NCBI GenBank assembly: GCA_017500845.1
Contig: JAFVXY010000006.1
Span: 1 to 46,729, forward strand
From: Clostridia bacterium
GTDB lineage: Bacteria; Bacillota; Clostridia; Christensenellales; Pumilibacteraceae
Length of the DNA stretch: 46,729 bases
Direction of reading: 5' to 3'
Position 1 is the stretch's first letter. Each line of letters begins with the position of its first letter. Below the pieces are notes generated by a model that had not been told where the DNA came from, ran no database searches, and saw only the letters and a list, made by a program, of their open reading frames with translations. Below are positions 36,133-44,554 of the stretch, piece after piece. Position numbers and translations under genes: made by a program.

Positions 36133-38714
36133 TGGGATTACCAATGATGGATCAATATAACTCCATAAAGGAACAGCACAAGGATGCCTTGCTTTTCTTT
36201 AGGTTGGGTGATTTTTATGAGTGCTTTAATGATGACGCGGTTACTGTCAGTCGCGAGCTTGACCTGGTGCTTACGGGACGAGGCAAGGGCGAGGGTGTTC
36301 GTGTACCTATGTGTGGAGTGCCGTACCATGCGGCAGAGGGCTATATCGCAAAGCTTATCGAAAAGGGCTATAAGGTAGCAATTTGTGAGCAAATGACACC
36401 GCCAAGCAAGGGAAAAGAACTTGTAAAACGCGAGGTTGTAAGAGTAATCACGCCCGGAACGTTGGTGGATTCCTCCATGCTAAAAGAGGATGTGAATAAC
36501 TTTCTTGTTGCCGTATCTATGATAGACGGTGACGTTGGTTTTGCGTGGACAGATATTTCGACCGGCGAGTTTAATCACCTTGCAATTAACGGCGGTCTTA
36601 GCATAAAGCTTAACGAGATGCTGGCAAGAATTAACCCCTCCGAGGTAATTTGCAACGAGGATATGCTTGCCGCAAGCGTTAACCTTTCGATCGTAAAATA
36701 CGGTGCCGTTTGTCCGTTCTCGCTGTACAACGAAACGGCGTTCGATTACGATAATGCGACTAGGGTTATCATCGAAAAATTTGGTAAGGAAAATTATAAG
36801 GAAATCAACAAAAGCCGTGCGTGTGTTAGCGCGGTGGGCGCGTTGCTTTCGTACATAAACGAAACGCAAAAACGTAATTTGATAAACATAAAAAGCTCCG
36901 AAAGTGAAGAAAATGTTAAGGCAATGAGCATAGACAGCTCGGCAAGGAGAACGCTTGAGCTTGTAGAAAGTGCTTCTACAGGCAAAAAAAAGGGTTCGTT
37001 GCTTTGGGTTATTGATAAAACCTTGACAAAAATGGGCGCGAGAAAACTGAGAAGCTGGTTGGAGATGCCTTCACTTGACGAAAAGGAAATTAACGATAGG
37101 CTTGACGCTGTGGCAGAGCTTTATGGAAAGCTTGATGCGCGTGTAGCTGCCGCCGAATTGCTTGAAAGTATTGGCGACATCGAAAGAATTTGCGGCAGGC
37201 TTTCTTACGGTAACGTATCACCGCGAGATTGCCTCAGTCTTGGACAATCGCTTGTTGGCTTGCCTAAGATAAAGGAATTACTTTCGTCACTTTCTGCTCC
37301 TGTGTTTGCTGAGCTTAGCGATTTGATGGCAGACCTCAGTGGGCTTGGCAAATTGATTTTAGATGCGATTGATTCCAAGCCGGCGAATTTAGTGCGAGAT
37401 GGCGGCGTTATTAAAAAAGGATTTAATGCAAGCCTTGACGAATATCGCAATTATGCCGAAAATGCTAAAGACATAATCCAAAAGCTTGAAATTGCCGAAA
37501 GAGAGGCAACGGGTATTAAAAACCTCAGAATTCACTCTAACAAGGTGTTTGGACAGTATATTGAGGTGCCCAAAAGTCAAATTGCGCTTGTGCCGTATAG
37601 GTATGTTCGCAAACAGACAACGGTCAATAGCGAGCGTTATATAACCGAGGAGCTTAAAGAAATTGAAACGAAGCTCGATAATGCAAGCGAAATGGCTATA
37701 AGGCTGGAGCTTCAAATTTATGAAGAGCTTGTAGAAAAGATTAAAGGTTATTTTGACGAGCTTATGTCCAGCGCAAAAGCAATCGCAATATTCGATTGCT
37801 TGCTTAGCAATGCTTTGGTTGCAAGAGAAAACGGATATGTGCGTCCGATTATCAATTCGGCGGTAAAGCAGATTAAAATTACAGAAGGAAGACACCCTGT
37901 TGTGGAAAAATTACTTAAGGGTGAGGCGTTTGTTCCTAACGATACCTTGGTCGATAGCGAAAGCAATATTATGCTTATTACCGGGCCAAATATGGCAGGA
38001 AAAAGCGTTTATATGAAGCAGGTTGCCCTTATAACCATTCTTGCGCATTGCGGATCGTTTGTACCCGCATCTTATGCGGAAATATCATTGGTGGACAGAC
38101 TGTTCACGAGAGTGGGCGCAAGTGATGATCTTGGCAGTGGTCGCAGTACCTTTATGGTGGAAATGAGCGAGGTTGCGTTTATTCTTGATAACATTACGGA
38201 CAATAGCTTGATATTGCTTGACGAAATAGGCAGAGGTACGTCTACTTATGACGGTCTTAGTATTGCGTGGTCGATTATTGAGTTCATTTCGCAAGGCTAT
38301 AATGCAAAAACACTGTTTTCTACTCATTATCACGAGCTTACCGAGCTAGAAGGTATTATAAAGGGTGTAAAAAACTATAAATTGTCCCTAAAAGAAATTA
38401 ACGGCAATATCGTATTTTTGCGAAAGCTGATGAGGGGAAGTGCAAACCGAAGCTTTGGTATAGAGGTAGCAGGCCTTGCGGGACTTCCTGATTTTGTGCT
38501 AGGAAGAGCTAAAGAGCTGTTAAAAACACTCGAGAAGAAGGATATTGTGCATAAGGATAGCCGATTTGTTGACGGACAAATGTCGTTGTTTAATAACATC
38601 AACAATAATGCTGAAATAAATGCGATACTCAACGAGCTTGATATAGAGAATATTTCGCCGCGACATGCGCTTGACGTTTTGGCGGACCTAAAAGAAAAGG
38701 CGGGTAAAGACTAA
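36132..38714 (+). CDS. mutS: DNA mismatch repair protein MutS
   Basis: This 860-residue protein recognises mismatches and signals through its ATPase. The mismatch-contact motif FYE is in RLGDFYECF near residue 32, followed by GVPYHAAEGYIAKLI. Connector, lever and clamp regions fill 130-570. The ATPase has Walker A GPNMAGKSVY near residue 617, DEIGRGTSTYDGL near 698 and FSTHYHEL near 730. A short C-terminal extension carries the helix-turn-helix and clamp-binding-like region (QMSLF). I chose the ATG at 36132, overlapping the miaB TGA, over a TTG two codons earlier; AGGAGA lies upstream. Its stop overlaps the mutL start (TAATG). Confidence 0.97.
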   Translation: MGLPMMDQYNSIKEQHKDALLFFRLGDFYECFNDDAVTVSRELDLVLTGRGKGEGVRVPMCGVPYHAAEGYIAKLIEKGYKVAICEQMTPPSKGKELVKREVVRVITPGTLVDSSMLKEDVNNFLVAVSMIDGDVGFAWTDISTGEFNHLAINGGLSIKLNEMLARINPSEVICNEDMLAASVNLSIVKYGAVCPFSLYNETAFDYDNATRVIIEKFGKENYKEINKSRACVSAVGALLSYINETQKRNLINIKSSESEENVKAMSIDSSARRTLELVESASTGKKKGSLLWVIDKTLTKMGARKLRSWLEMPSLDEKEINDRLDAVAELYGKLDARVAAAELLESIGDIERICGRLSYGNVSPRDCLSLGQSLVGLPKIKELLSSLSAPVFAELSDLMADLSGLGKLILDAIDSKPANLVRDGGVIKKGFNASLDEYRNYAENAKDIIQKLEIAEREATGIKNLRIHSNKVFGQYIEVPKSQIALVPYRYVRKQTTVNSERYITEELKEIETKLDNASEMAIRLELQIYEELVEKIKGYFDELMSSAKAIAIFDCLLSNALVARENGYVRPIINSAVKQIKITEGRHPVVEKLLKGEAFVPNDTLVDSESNIMLITGPNMAGKSVYMKQVALITILAHCGSFVPASYAEISLVDRLFTRVGASDDLGSGRSTFMVEMSEVAFILDNITDNSLILLDEIGRGTSTYDGLSIAWSIIEFISQGYNAKTLFSTHYHELTELEGIIKGVKNYKLSLKEINGNIVFLRKLMRGSANRSFGIEVAGLAGLPDFVLGRAKELLKTLEKKDIVHKDSRFVDGQMSLFNNINNNAEINAILNELDIENISPRHALDVLADLKEKAGKD

Positions 38715-40609
38715 TGGCAAAAATCAATTTGTTGGATAGCTCGATATTCAATTTGATATCTGCCGGCGAGGTAGTGGATAAGCCAATGTCGGTAGTAAAA
38801 GAGCTTGTTGAAAATTCGATTGATGCAGGGGCGACGAATATCGAAATCGAGGTTCGTGGTGGCGGCATAGATTATATCCGTGTGGTTGACAACGGTTGCG
38901 GTATCGAAAAGGATGAAATCCCCAAGGCGTTTATGCCGCACGCAACAAGCAAAATTTCGAGCATAGAGGATCTCAACACAATACTTACGCTGGGATTTAG
39001 AGGTGAGGCTCTTGCCAGCATAGCTGCGGTAGCAAAGGTTACGCTTGTATCCCGAGTTGACAGTGAGGAGCTGGGCTATGCGGTAGAGTACGATGCGGGC
39101 AATTTGGTGGCTTCCTACGAGGTGGGGGCACCAAAGGGAACGTCCATAACGGTAGAGAATATATTTGAAAAAATTCCCGCTAGACAAAAATTCTTGCGTA
39201 GCGCGGCAACCGAAGAAGCAGATATTGCTAACCTTATAACAAGGCTAATTCTTGCAAACCCCACAATTGCCTTTAAATGTACGCTTGGGAATAAAAAAAT
39301 CGTTTCGACGGGTGAGGGGGTAAAAAGTGCGCTAATTGCTGTATATGGCAACGATATTTTGACTAATACGGAAGAAATATCACTTGTTATGCCTGACATA
39401 ACAATACGTGGATATGTTGGTAAGCCATCTTTTAGTAAGCATAGCCGCAATTATCAGACGCTTATTGTAAATGGCAGATATGTAAAAAGCGAAGATATTT
39501 CGTATATGGTGTATCTATGCTATAAGGACTATCTTATGTCAAGGCAGTATCCCATGTTTGTTCTTTACATAGATCTACCTGCGGATATGGTGGACGTTAA
39601 CGTTCATCCAAGCAAGATGGAGGTTAAGTTCGTTCAAACAGAAAAAATCAAGAAATTGATTAGAAATGCCGTGAACGATATGCTAAATAATATAGCGCAT
39701 CAGCCAAAGACTGTTCAGTCTGATTACGTTCCTCCCACGCAAGCCAAAGTGTCGGATGCTATACCGGGTGACCAGCCAAAGGAAAACGTAAAATTTGATT
39801 TTTCACTTTTGGGAGTCAAAAGTACGCTTCGAGAAGCGCCCTCGGTGTTTTCGTATTCTAAGCCGAAAACGGAAAGCAGGCCGATAAAATCTTATGAGGA
39901 GATTTTTGGCAAAAGCGAGGTGGCTGCGTATAAAGCAGAAGATTGCTTCGAGGATAAAACGGTAGCTTACGGCAATAATGCAACAAAGAATACTTTATTT
40001 GACGAAGTTGTGGAAAGTAAAGAACCCAACTCTTTTTTGGGTGAAGAAGACGTAATGACGGTAGGAACGCTTTTTTCTACCTATATAATAGTGGAACAAG
40101 GCGAAAATTGTTATCTAATTGACCAGCATGCGGCTCATGAACGCATACTTTATGACAAGCTGGTTAAAAAGATTAACGATGGTGATATAGTTGTGCAAAA
40201 GTTGCTTTTCCCGTACGAGTTTGATTTAAGCTTTGAAGAAGCAGAACTGCTTGATAACAATCTTGATGTTTTCCGTTCGTGTGGGTTTGAATTGCAAAAA
40301 GAGGGCGACAGGTTTTCCATAATTGCAATTCCTGCGCTTCTTACCGAAATCAATTTGTCCAAATTTTTACCGTTGTTTTTTGATGCGATCAAGCTTGATT
40401 CGCTTGATAAGGCAACTTTTATAAAGGACACGCTTGCTCAAACGGCATGTAAGGCGGCCGTAAAGGCCGATAGATTGTTGTCGCTTGACGAAATAAAGCA
40501 TTTGGTAAGAGGTGTTAATACCTTGGGTGCACTACAATGTCCGCACGGCAGGCCGATTGTGGTGAAATTAAGTAAGCTGGAAGTTGACAAATGGTTCAAG
40601 AGAAAATGA
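38714..40609 (+). CDS. mutL: DNA mismatch repair endonuclease MutL
   Basis: This 631-residue protein has a GHKL ATPase domain with ELVENSIDAGAT, DNGCGI, ATSKI and GFRGEAL in the first 100 residues. A variable linker (about 335-445) leads to a C-terminal dimerisation/endonuclease domain. The metal-site motif reads DQHAAHERILYD; in relatives the last position is Glu (DQHA-x2-E-x4-E), so here Asp replaces it. The other metal-site segments ACKAA and CPHGRP are present, so nicking activity is likely retained. It is coupled to mutS, and its stop lies within the start region of miaA. Confidence 0.96.
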   Translation: MAKINLLDSSIFNLISAGEVVDKPMSVVKELVENSIDAGATNIEIEVRGGGIDYIRVVDNGCGIEKDEIPKAFMPHATSKISSIEDLNTILTLGFRGEALASIAAVAKVTLVSRVDSEELGYAVEYDAGNLVASYEVGAPKGTSITVENIFEKIPARQKFLRSAATEEADIANLITRLILANPTIAFKCTLGNKKIVSTGEGVKSALIAVYGNDILTNTEEISLVMPDITIRGYVGKPSFSKHSRNYQTLIVNGRYVKSEDISYMVYLCYKDYLMSRQYPMFVLYIDLPADMVDVNVHPSKMEVKFVQTEKIKKLIRNAVNDMLNNIAHQPKTVQSDYVPPTQAKVSDAIPGDQPKENVKFDFSLLGVKSTLREAPSVFSYSKPKTESRPIKSYEEIFGKSEVAAYKAEDCFEDKTVAYGNNATKNTLFDEVVESKEPNSFLGEEDVMTVGTLFSTYIIVEQGENCYLIDQHAAHERILYDKLVKKINDGDIVVQKLLFPYEFDLSFEEAELLDNNLDVFRSCGFELQKEGDRFSIIAIPALLTEINLSKFLPLFFDAIKLDSLDKATFIKDTLAQTACKAAVKADRLLSLDEIKHLVRGVNTLGALQCPHGRPIVVKLSKLEVDKWFKRK

Positions 40610-41505
40610 CAAAGCTGGTTATTGTGGCCGGCCCTACGGCAGTAGGCAAGTCCGCGGCGGCAATAAATCTTGCAAAGCGATTTAACGGTGAGGTTATAAG
40701 TGCTGATTCCATGCAAATATATAAAGGTATGGATATAGGGACCGGAAAGGTTACCTTGGAGGAAGCAGACGGTGTGCCTCATTATTTACTGGATGTCGTT
40801 ATGCCGAATGAAGAATATTCTGTTGGGCAGTACGTTTTTGATGCAAAAAAAGCAATAGATGACATTGTTAGCCGTGGCAAAATGCCCATTCTTTGCGGTG
40901 GTACGGGGCTGTATATAAATTCGTTGTTGTTTGGACATAGCTTTGCGGGCGCGCCAAAGGACGAGATAATAAGAGATAAGCTAAAAGCTTTTGCGACAAA
41001 AGAAGGCGCGGATAAGCTGTACGCAAGGCTAAAAGAAGTAGACCCCGTTTCGGCAGAACAAATAAATAAAAACGACACCAAGCGCATAATTCGCGCGCTT
41101 GAAATTTACGAAATTACCGGTAAACCGAGGGGTGACTTCAAGGATGTGGGTCAGCCTCTTTACGACTACGTTATGTTTGTAATAACAGACGAAAGGGAAG
41201 TTTTGTACGAGCGAATAAATCGCAGGGTTGACAATATGGTATCGTCCGGACTTTTGGACGAGGTTAAGGGGCTATATATATATAAGGAATACAATTCCAT
41301 GCAAGCAATAGGATATAAGGAAATTGTTTGTCATATTGACGGCGGCATTACTTTTGATGAGGCGATAGAGCAAATTAAGCAAAATAGCCGTCGCTATGCA
41401 AAAAGGCAAATGACGTTTTTTAGGGGAATGAAAACGCAAAAGCATTTTGTTGCGGCAGGAAGCGACGAAATATATGAAATGACCGAAAAATTTTTGATGG
41501 AGTGA
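40591..41505 (+). CDS. miaA: tRNA dimethylallyltransferase MiaA
   Basis: This enzyme transfers a dimethylallyl group to A37 of tRNAs reading U-initial codons, giving i6A, the substrate of MiaB. The P-loop GPTAVGKS is at residues 14-21, followed by ISADSMQIYKGMDIGTGK and GVPHYLLDV. The C-terminal part has MQAIGYKEI and RRYAKRQMTFFR, standard for the family. With the ATG at 40591 it has 304 residues and GGAAG at 7 bases upstream, inside the end of mutL. A second ATG at 40606, forming an ATGA overlap with the mutL stop, would give 299 residues and is also plausible. hfq, which often follows, is absent. Confidence 0.96.
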   Translation: MVQEKMTKLVIVAGPTAVGKSAAAINLAKRFNGEVISADSMQIYKGMDIGTGKVTLEEADGVPHYLLDVVMPNEEYSVGQYVFDAKKAIDDIVSRGKMPILCGGTGLYINSLLFGHSFAGAPKDEIIRDKLKAFATKEGADKLYARLKEVDPVSAEQINKNDTKRIIRALEIYEITGKPRGDFKDVGQPLYDYVMFVITDEREVLYERINRRVDNMVSSGLLDEVKGLYIYKEYNSMQAIGYKEIVCHIDGGITFDEAIEQIKQNSRRYAKRQMTFFRGMKTQKHFVAAGSDEIYEMTEKFLME

Positions 41506-41507
41506 TT

Positions 41508-42746
41508 ATGAAAATCGACGAATTGATAAAAGAGGCTAAGGAAGAGCTGGGTGAGCTTTTTGCGTATTACGATGAGGTTGCTTTGTTTAATCAGGAGAAG
41601 GTGCTAAACGCGTTTAGAAAAAACCGAGTTGCTTTGCGCCACTTTGGCGGAACAAACGGCTATGGCTATGACGATATTGGTAGAGATACCCTTAATAAGG
41701 TTTACGCTTCGGCTTTCGGTACCGAAGATGCAATCGTATCCCCCTCGTTTGCTAACGGTACGCACACAATATCAACGTGTCTATATGGCTTGTTGCGCCC
41801 CGGGGATACGATTGTGTCGCTATCGGGAATGCCGTACGATACGCTACAAGAGGTAATTTTAGGCGAGAATAACGGTTCGCTCAAGGATTATGGAGTAAGT
41901 TTTGATAAGGTTGATTTGACGAATAGGGGTGGATTTGATTTTGACGCAATAAAAGAACGCCTTCAAAAGCCTCATACAATTTTGTTTGTTCAGCGCAGTC
42001 GCGGCTATAGCTGGCGCGATGCCTTTTTGATTGAGGACATAAAGGAGCTTGTTTCGTTTGTACGGCAAATTTCCGATGCTCCAATCGTTATGGATAACTG
42101 CTACGGTGAGTTTACTCAAAAGCAAGAACCGACCGAGGTTGGTGTAGATGTTGTAATGGGCTCGCTTATAAAAAATCCCGGAGGCGGCCTTGCGCCTACG
42201 GGCGGATATATAGCGGGCAAAAGGGATTTGATAGAAAAAATTTCGTATAGACTTACCGTTCCCGGTATTGGTAGGGAGGTTGGGTCATACGAAATGGGGT
42301 ATAGGCTTTTCTATCAAGGATTGTTTTTGGCTCCGCATGTTACCGTTCAGGCAATAAAGGCGGCGCTTACCTTTGCGGCTGTGTTTCGTAACCTTGGTTA
42401 CGATGCCTTGCCCAGAGGCGGACAGAAGTGCGGAGATATAATTTGCTCGATAAAGTTTGATACAGCAGAACAGCTTATTGCCTTCGTGCAGTCAGTACAA
42501 GGTGCTTCGCCCATAGATAGCTTCGTTACGCCTTATCCGTGGGATATGCCCGGTTATGCACATCAGGTAATAATGGCGGCGGGAACGTTTGTGCAAGGTG
42601 CGTCCATCGAGCTTAGTGCCGATTCGCCCATAAAAGCGCCGTATATTGCATATGTTCAGGGCGGGCTTACTTACGAGCATGCGCTTATTGCATTAAAAGA
42701 TTGCCTTGCAAAGATTTGCCATAACCAAGGTCTTTTTCGGGAGTAA
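41508..42746 (+). CDS. PLP-dependent 'aluminium resistance' family protein (methionine gamma-lyase-like, YnbB)
   Basis: This 412-residue fold-type I PLP enzyme belongs to the family annotated as aluminium resistance protein or methionine gamma-lyase family. The PLP lysine is probably in GSLIKNPGGGLAPTGGYIAG near residue 220. Other family segments are GYGYDDIGRDTLNKVYA and SHTIS-like FANGTHTIS. The real substrate is not established. The ATG at 41508 follows GGAGTGA; an in-frame GTG at 41502 would overlap the miaA stop. Being last in the miaB-mutSL-miaA unit matches the order in other Bacillota (ynbB after miaA-hfq). Its end overlaps a convergent small gene by 62 bases. Confidence 0.9.
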   Translation: MKIDELIKEAKEELGELFAYYDEVALFNQEKVLNAFRKNRVALRHFGGTNGYGYDDIGRDTLNKVYASAFGTEDAIVSPSFANGTHTISTCLYGLLRPGDTIVSLSGMPYDTLQEVILGENNGSLKDYGVSFDKVDLTNRGGFDFDAIKERLQKPHTILFVQRSRGYSWRDAFLIEDIKELVSFVRQISDAPIVMDNCYGEFTQKQEPTEVGVDVVMGSLIKNPGGGLAPTGGYIAGKRDLIEKISYRLTVPGIGREVGSYEMGYRLFYQGLFLAPHVTVQAIKAALTFAAVFRNLGYDALPRGGQKCGDIICSIKFDTAEQLIAFVQSVQGASPIDSFVTPYPWDMPGYAHQVIMAAGTFVQGASIELSADSPIKAPYIAYVQGGLTYEHALIALKDCLAKICHNQGLFRE

Positions 42747-43065
42747 GCATATTCAGATAATGTGCAAGATAACAGATTATTACTTTTGTGGTAGGACAGG
42801 TATCCTTGTCGATAATTTCCATTCCAAGCTTTTCGTTTAATCTAAGCAGCTTTCCGCTATTAAAGGCAGATTGTACTGCGTTTCGTATTGAGCTGTCGAT
42901 CGTGTGTTTGTTGGTTTTGAAGATAATTGATAGCTTATGGAATACGTCCTTTAACATCATCGTCGCTTTTACCAATAAAACTGCTTGTTGCAGATAAGTA
43001 AAGCCTTTTCGGTCGGGTGTAATGCCAATATATATTAATGTATTGCATAACTCTTTGTTGTTCAT
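42685..43065 (-). CDS. Stand-alone Spo0A C-terminal-like DNA-binding protein
   Basis: This 126-residue protein matches the DNA-binding half of the sporulation regulator Spo0A without its receiver domain. The clues are IGITPDRKGFTYLQQAV (Spo0A has G-x-PAHIKGYQYLREAI) and IDSSIRNAVQSAFNSG (Spo0A has VERAIRHAIEVAWSRG). About 30 extra residues follow. I chose the ATG at 43065 because AGGAG lies directly upstream on that strand; an earlier ATG at 43125 has none. A promoter is visible at 43097-43125. It could bind 0A-like boxes or act as an antagonist of Spo0A, but no function is known to me. Its 3' end overlaps the upstream PLP-enzyme gene on the opposite strand. Confidence 0.78.
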   Translation of the reverse strand: MNNKELCNTLIYIGITPDRKGFTYLQQAVLLVKATMMLKDVFHKLSIIFKTNKHTIDSSIRNAVQSAFNSGKLLRLNEKLGMEIIDKDTCPTTKVIICYLAHYLNMLTPEKDLGYGKSLQGNLLMQ

Positions 43066-43096
43066 AAAATTTCTCCTTTGTTTAATTAATAAATTC

Positions 43097-43125
43097 ATTA
43101 TAGCGCATATTAAATTAAAAAGCAA
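43097..43125 (-). promoter_or_regulatory. Sigma-A promoter of the Spo0A_C-like gene
   Basis: Read on the minus strand, TTGCTT (43125-43120) and a perfect TATAAT (43102-43097) are separated by 17 bases. Transcription would start near 43090, 25 bases before the ATG, leaving room for the AGGAG. Confidence 0.65.
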
Positions 43126-43238
43126 GTAAATTAAATGACATTTTTGCCATAATTCAAATATTTTTAAATTCGCTATAAATTTATAAAAACAGAGAAATAA
43201 ATAAAATTTTTAATTTAACAAAAAGTGCCTAAATATTA

Positions 43239-43267
43239 TTGACTAAATTTTTTCAATAGTGTACAAT
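43239..43267 (+). promoter_or_regulatory. Sigma-A promoter of tRNA-Trp
   Basis: TTGACT at 43239-43244 and TACAAT at 43262-43267 are separated by 17 bases. The predicted start lies about five bases before the tRNA. The spacer begins AAATTTTTTCA, nearly identical to the promoter of the tRNA array at 46168. Confidence 0.8.
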
Positions 43268-43278
43268 ATATGGGTCGT

Positions 43279-43353
43279 AGGGGAGTGGCTCAACGGTAGA
43301 GTAGCGGTCTCCAAAACCGTAGGTTGCGTGTTCGAATCGCGTCTCCCCTGCCA
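43279..43353 (+). tRNA. tRNA-Trp (CCA anticodon)
   Basis: The acceptor AGGGGAG pairs with CTCCCCT. The anticodon loop CTCCAAA carries CCA, the T loop is TTCGAAT, and the CCA end is encoded. It has its own promoter. Confidence 0.97.
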
Positions 43354-43406
43354 AATAATAACGCAGAAACGGAACAATAATTATTTCCTTTTCTGCGTTA
43401 TTATTG
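43354..43406 (+). repeat. Perfect 16-bp inverted repeat directly after tRNA-Trp
   Basis: The arms 43354-43369 and 43391-43406 are exact reverse complements around a 21-base loop. The left arm begins at the base after the tRNA CCA. The next bases are GTATTTAG, not a clear T-run, so it may be a weak terminator or a processing structure for the tRNA, or a small mobile remnant. Confidence 0.7.
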
Positions 43407-43441
43407 TATTTAGAGGTTTTGCGCTTGAAGGGGGACGAATA

Positions 43442-43723
43442 ATGCTTGTAAAGGTTAATTATCACGGTTTTTATCCTTTAGGATCAGATGTAAAAATAAA
43501 TAACATAGAAATTATGAAATCCAATTGGAATGTATACCCAAAGTGTACAATTACGTATGGAAAGAGAAATGTTGCAAGCCCTGTTTTTCAAGATTTATAT
43601 TATGTTGTGTCAAAGGAAAATGCCGTATTTTTTGTTGCTATAGAGTGGGGATTGGGTAAATATCATATATTCACTGTGAGTGAAAAGCAGGGTAAAAAGC
43701 TGTATAAAGGTATCGAAGTGTAA
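43442..43723 (+). CDS. Hypothetical protein, 93 residues
   Basis: The ATG at 43442 follows AAGGGGGA at a good distance, which supports a real gene. The protein is soluble, basic and rich in aromatic and beta-forming residues (VKVNYHGFYPLG, then FFVAIEWGLGKYHIF). It has no signal peptide, membrane segment or known motif. It sits alone between tRNA-Trp and rnhA in AT-rich DNA. I do not recognise it. Its lone position beside a tRNA would suit an acquired gene, but no integrase or repeat of the tRNA end is present. Confidence 0.5.
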   Translation: MLVKVNYHGFYPLGSDVKINNIEIMKSNWNVYPKCTITYGKRNVASPVFQDLYYVVSKENAVFFVAIEWGLGKYHIFTVSEKQGKKLYKGIEV

Positions 43724-43992
43724 GATTCTGTCTATAACCCTATTGCGGTTGAGTACGGCTGAAAAGGTTATTTGGCATTGGAATTCTCCCAAAGTCGGGG
43801 AGATTTATAAAGAGCATAAGTTGCTTGATACCTACGTAGAGGTTACACAATACTGCGCCGGTGTGAAAAAAATTTTTTACTTCTATTGATGAGATTATAA
43901 TGTGCCTAATTTATTTAGGGGACTTCTCAAAAAGGGTTTGGACGTTATGTGCTTTCATATTGAGTATATTTTTTATTTAGATGACTTTTTGA
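43724..43992 (+). other. AT-rich stretch without a convincing gene
   Basis: About 270 bases between the 93-residue hypothetical protein and the rnhA promoter. A GTG-initiated frame of 69 codons (43680-43889) overlaps the end of the previous gene, but has no ribosome site or recognisable sequence. A short inverted pair CTCCC/GGGAG occurs near 43787-43803. I see no RNA gene or clear regulatory element. Confidence 0.5.
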
Positions 43993-44021
43993 TTGACTTT
44001 GTAAGGCTTTTGTTGTAAAAT
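43993..44021 (+). promoter_or_regulatory. Sigma-A promoter of rnhA
   Basis: TTGACT at 43993-43998 and TAAAAT at 44016-44021 are separated by 17 bases. The predicted start at about 44028 coincides with the GTG start codon, so the message may be leaderless. Confidence 0.7.
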
Positions 44022-44027
44022 TCGTTT

Positions 44028-44489
44028 GTGAATAAGGATAATAATTTAAAAACTGTTATAATTTATACAGATGGGGCATGTAGTGGCAATCCCGGTGCGG
44101 GCGGTTATTGTGCAATTCTTTCGTATGGCGGCCATCAAAAAACAGTAAGCGGCTACGAAAAGGAAACCACCAACAACCGAATGGAGCTTCTTGCGATTAT
44201 CGAAGGGCTAAGAGCGCTAAAGGAGCGTTGTAACGTCGAGCTTTACAGCGATTCGAGCTACTGTGTCAATGCATTTGACAAAGGATGGATTTTTGGCTGG
44301 ATAAGGAACGGCTGGCGTACGAGCGACAAAAAGGAAGTTAAAAATATCGAGCTTTGGAAGGAACTTTTGAGTCTTACGTCGTATCATAACGTCCGTTTTA
44401 ATAAAGTAAAGGGACATGCAGACGACGAGCTTAATAATCTTTGCGATTCTCTTGCGCGCAAGGAAATAGAAATCCATAGTAAACAGTAG
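44028..44489 (+). CDS. rnhA: Ribonuclease HI
   Basis: This 153-residue type 1 RNase H cleaves RNA in RNA-DNA hybrids. The four catalytic acids are visible: Asp in YTDGACSGNPGAGGY, Glu in NNRMELLAI, Asp in LYSDSSYC, and Asp in the C-terminal NNLCDSLARKE, after the KGHADDE loop. The start must be the GTG at 44028 because a stop lies four codons upstream in frame and no later start is possible before the catalytic core. No ribosome site precedes it. The gene ends in TAG, with a second TAG four codons on. Confidence 0.95.
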   Translation: MNKDNNLKTVIIYTDGACSGNPGAGGYCAILSYGGHQKTVSGYEKETTNNRMELLAIIEGLRALKERCNVELYSDSSYCVNAFDKGWIFGWIRNGWRTSDKKEVKNIELWKELLSLTSYHNVRFNKVKGHADDELNNLCDSLARKEIEIHSKQ

Positions 44490-44554
44490 CGTTATTATTA
44501 GATTATTATGGTAAAATATAAATAAAAAACGTTTTTTCTACATAAAATACTTTT

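Noticed and set aside
43253-43465. Minus-strand frame across tRNA-Trp
   Set aside because: Its only family-like part is the antisense translation of a tRNA, a well-known annotation artefact.
43680-43889. 69-codon frame after the orphan hypothetical gene
   Set aside because: It begins with GTG inside the previous gene, lacks a ribosome site and shows no recognisable sequence.
43279-44027. Integration site at tRNA-Trp
   Set aside because: No direct repeat of the tRNA 3' end and no integrase gene are visible downstream.
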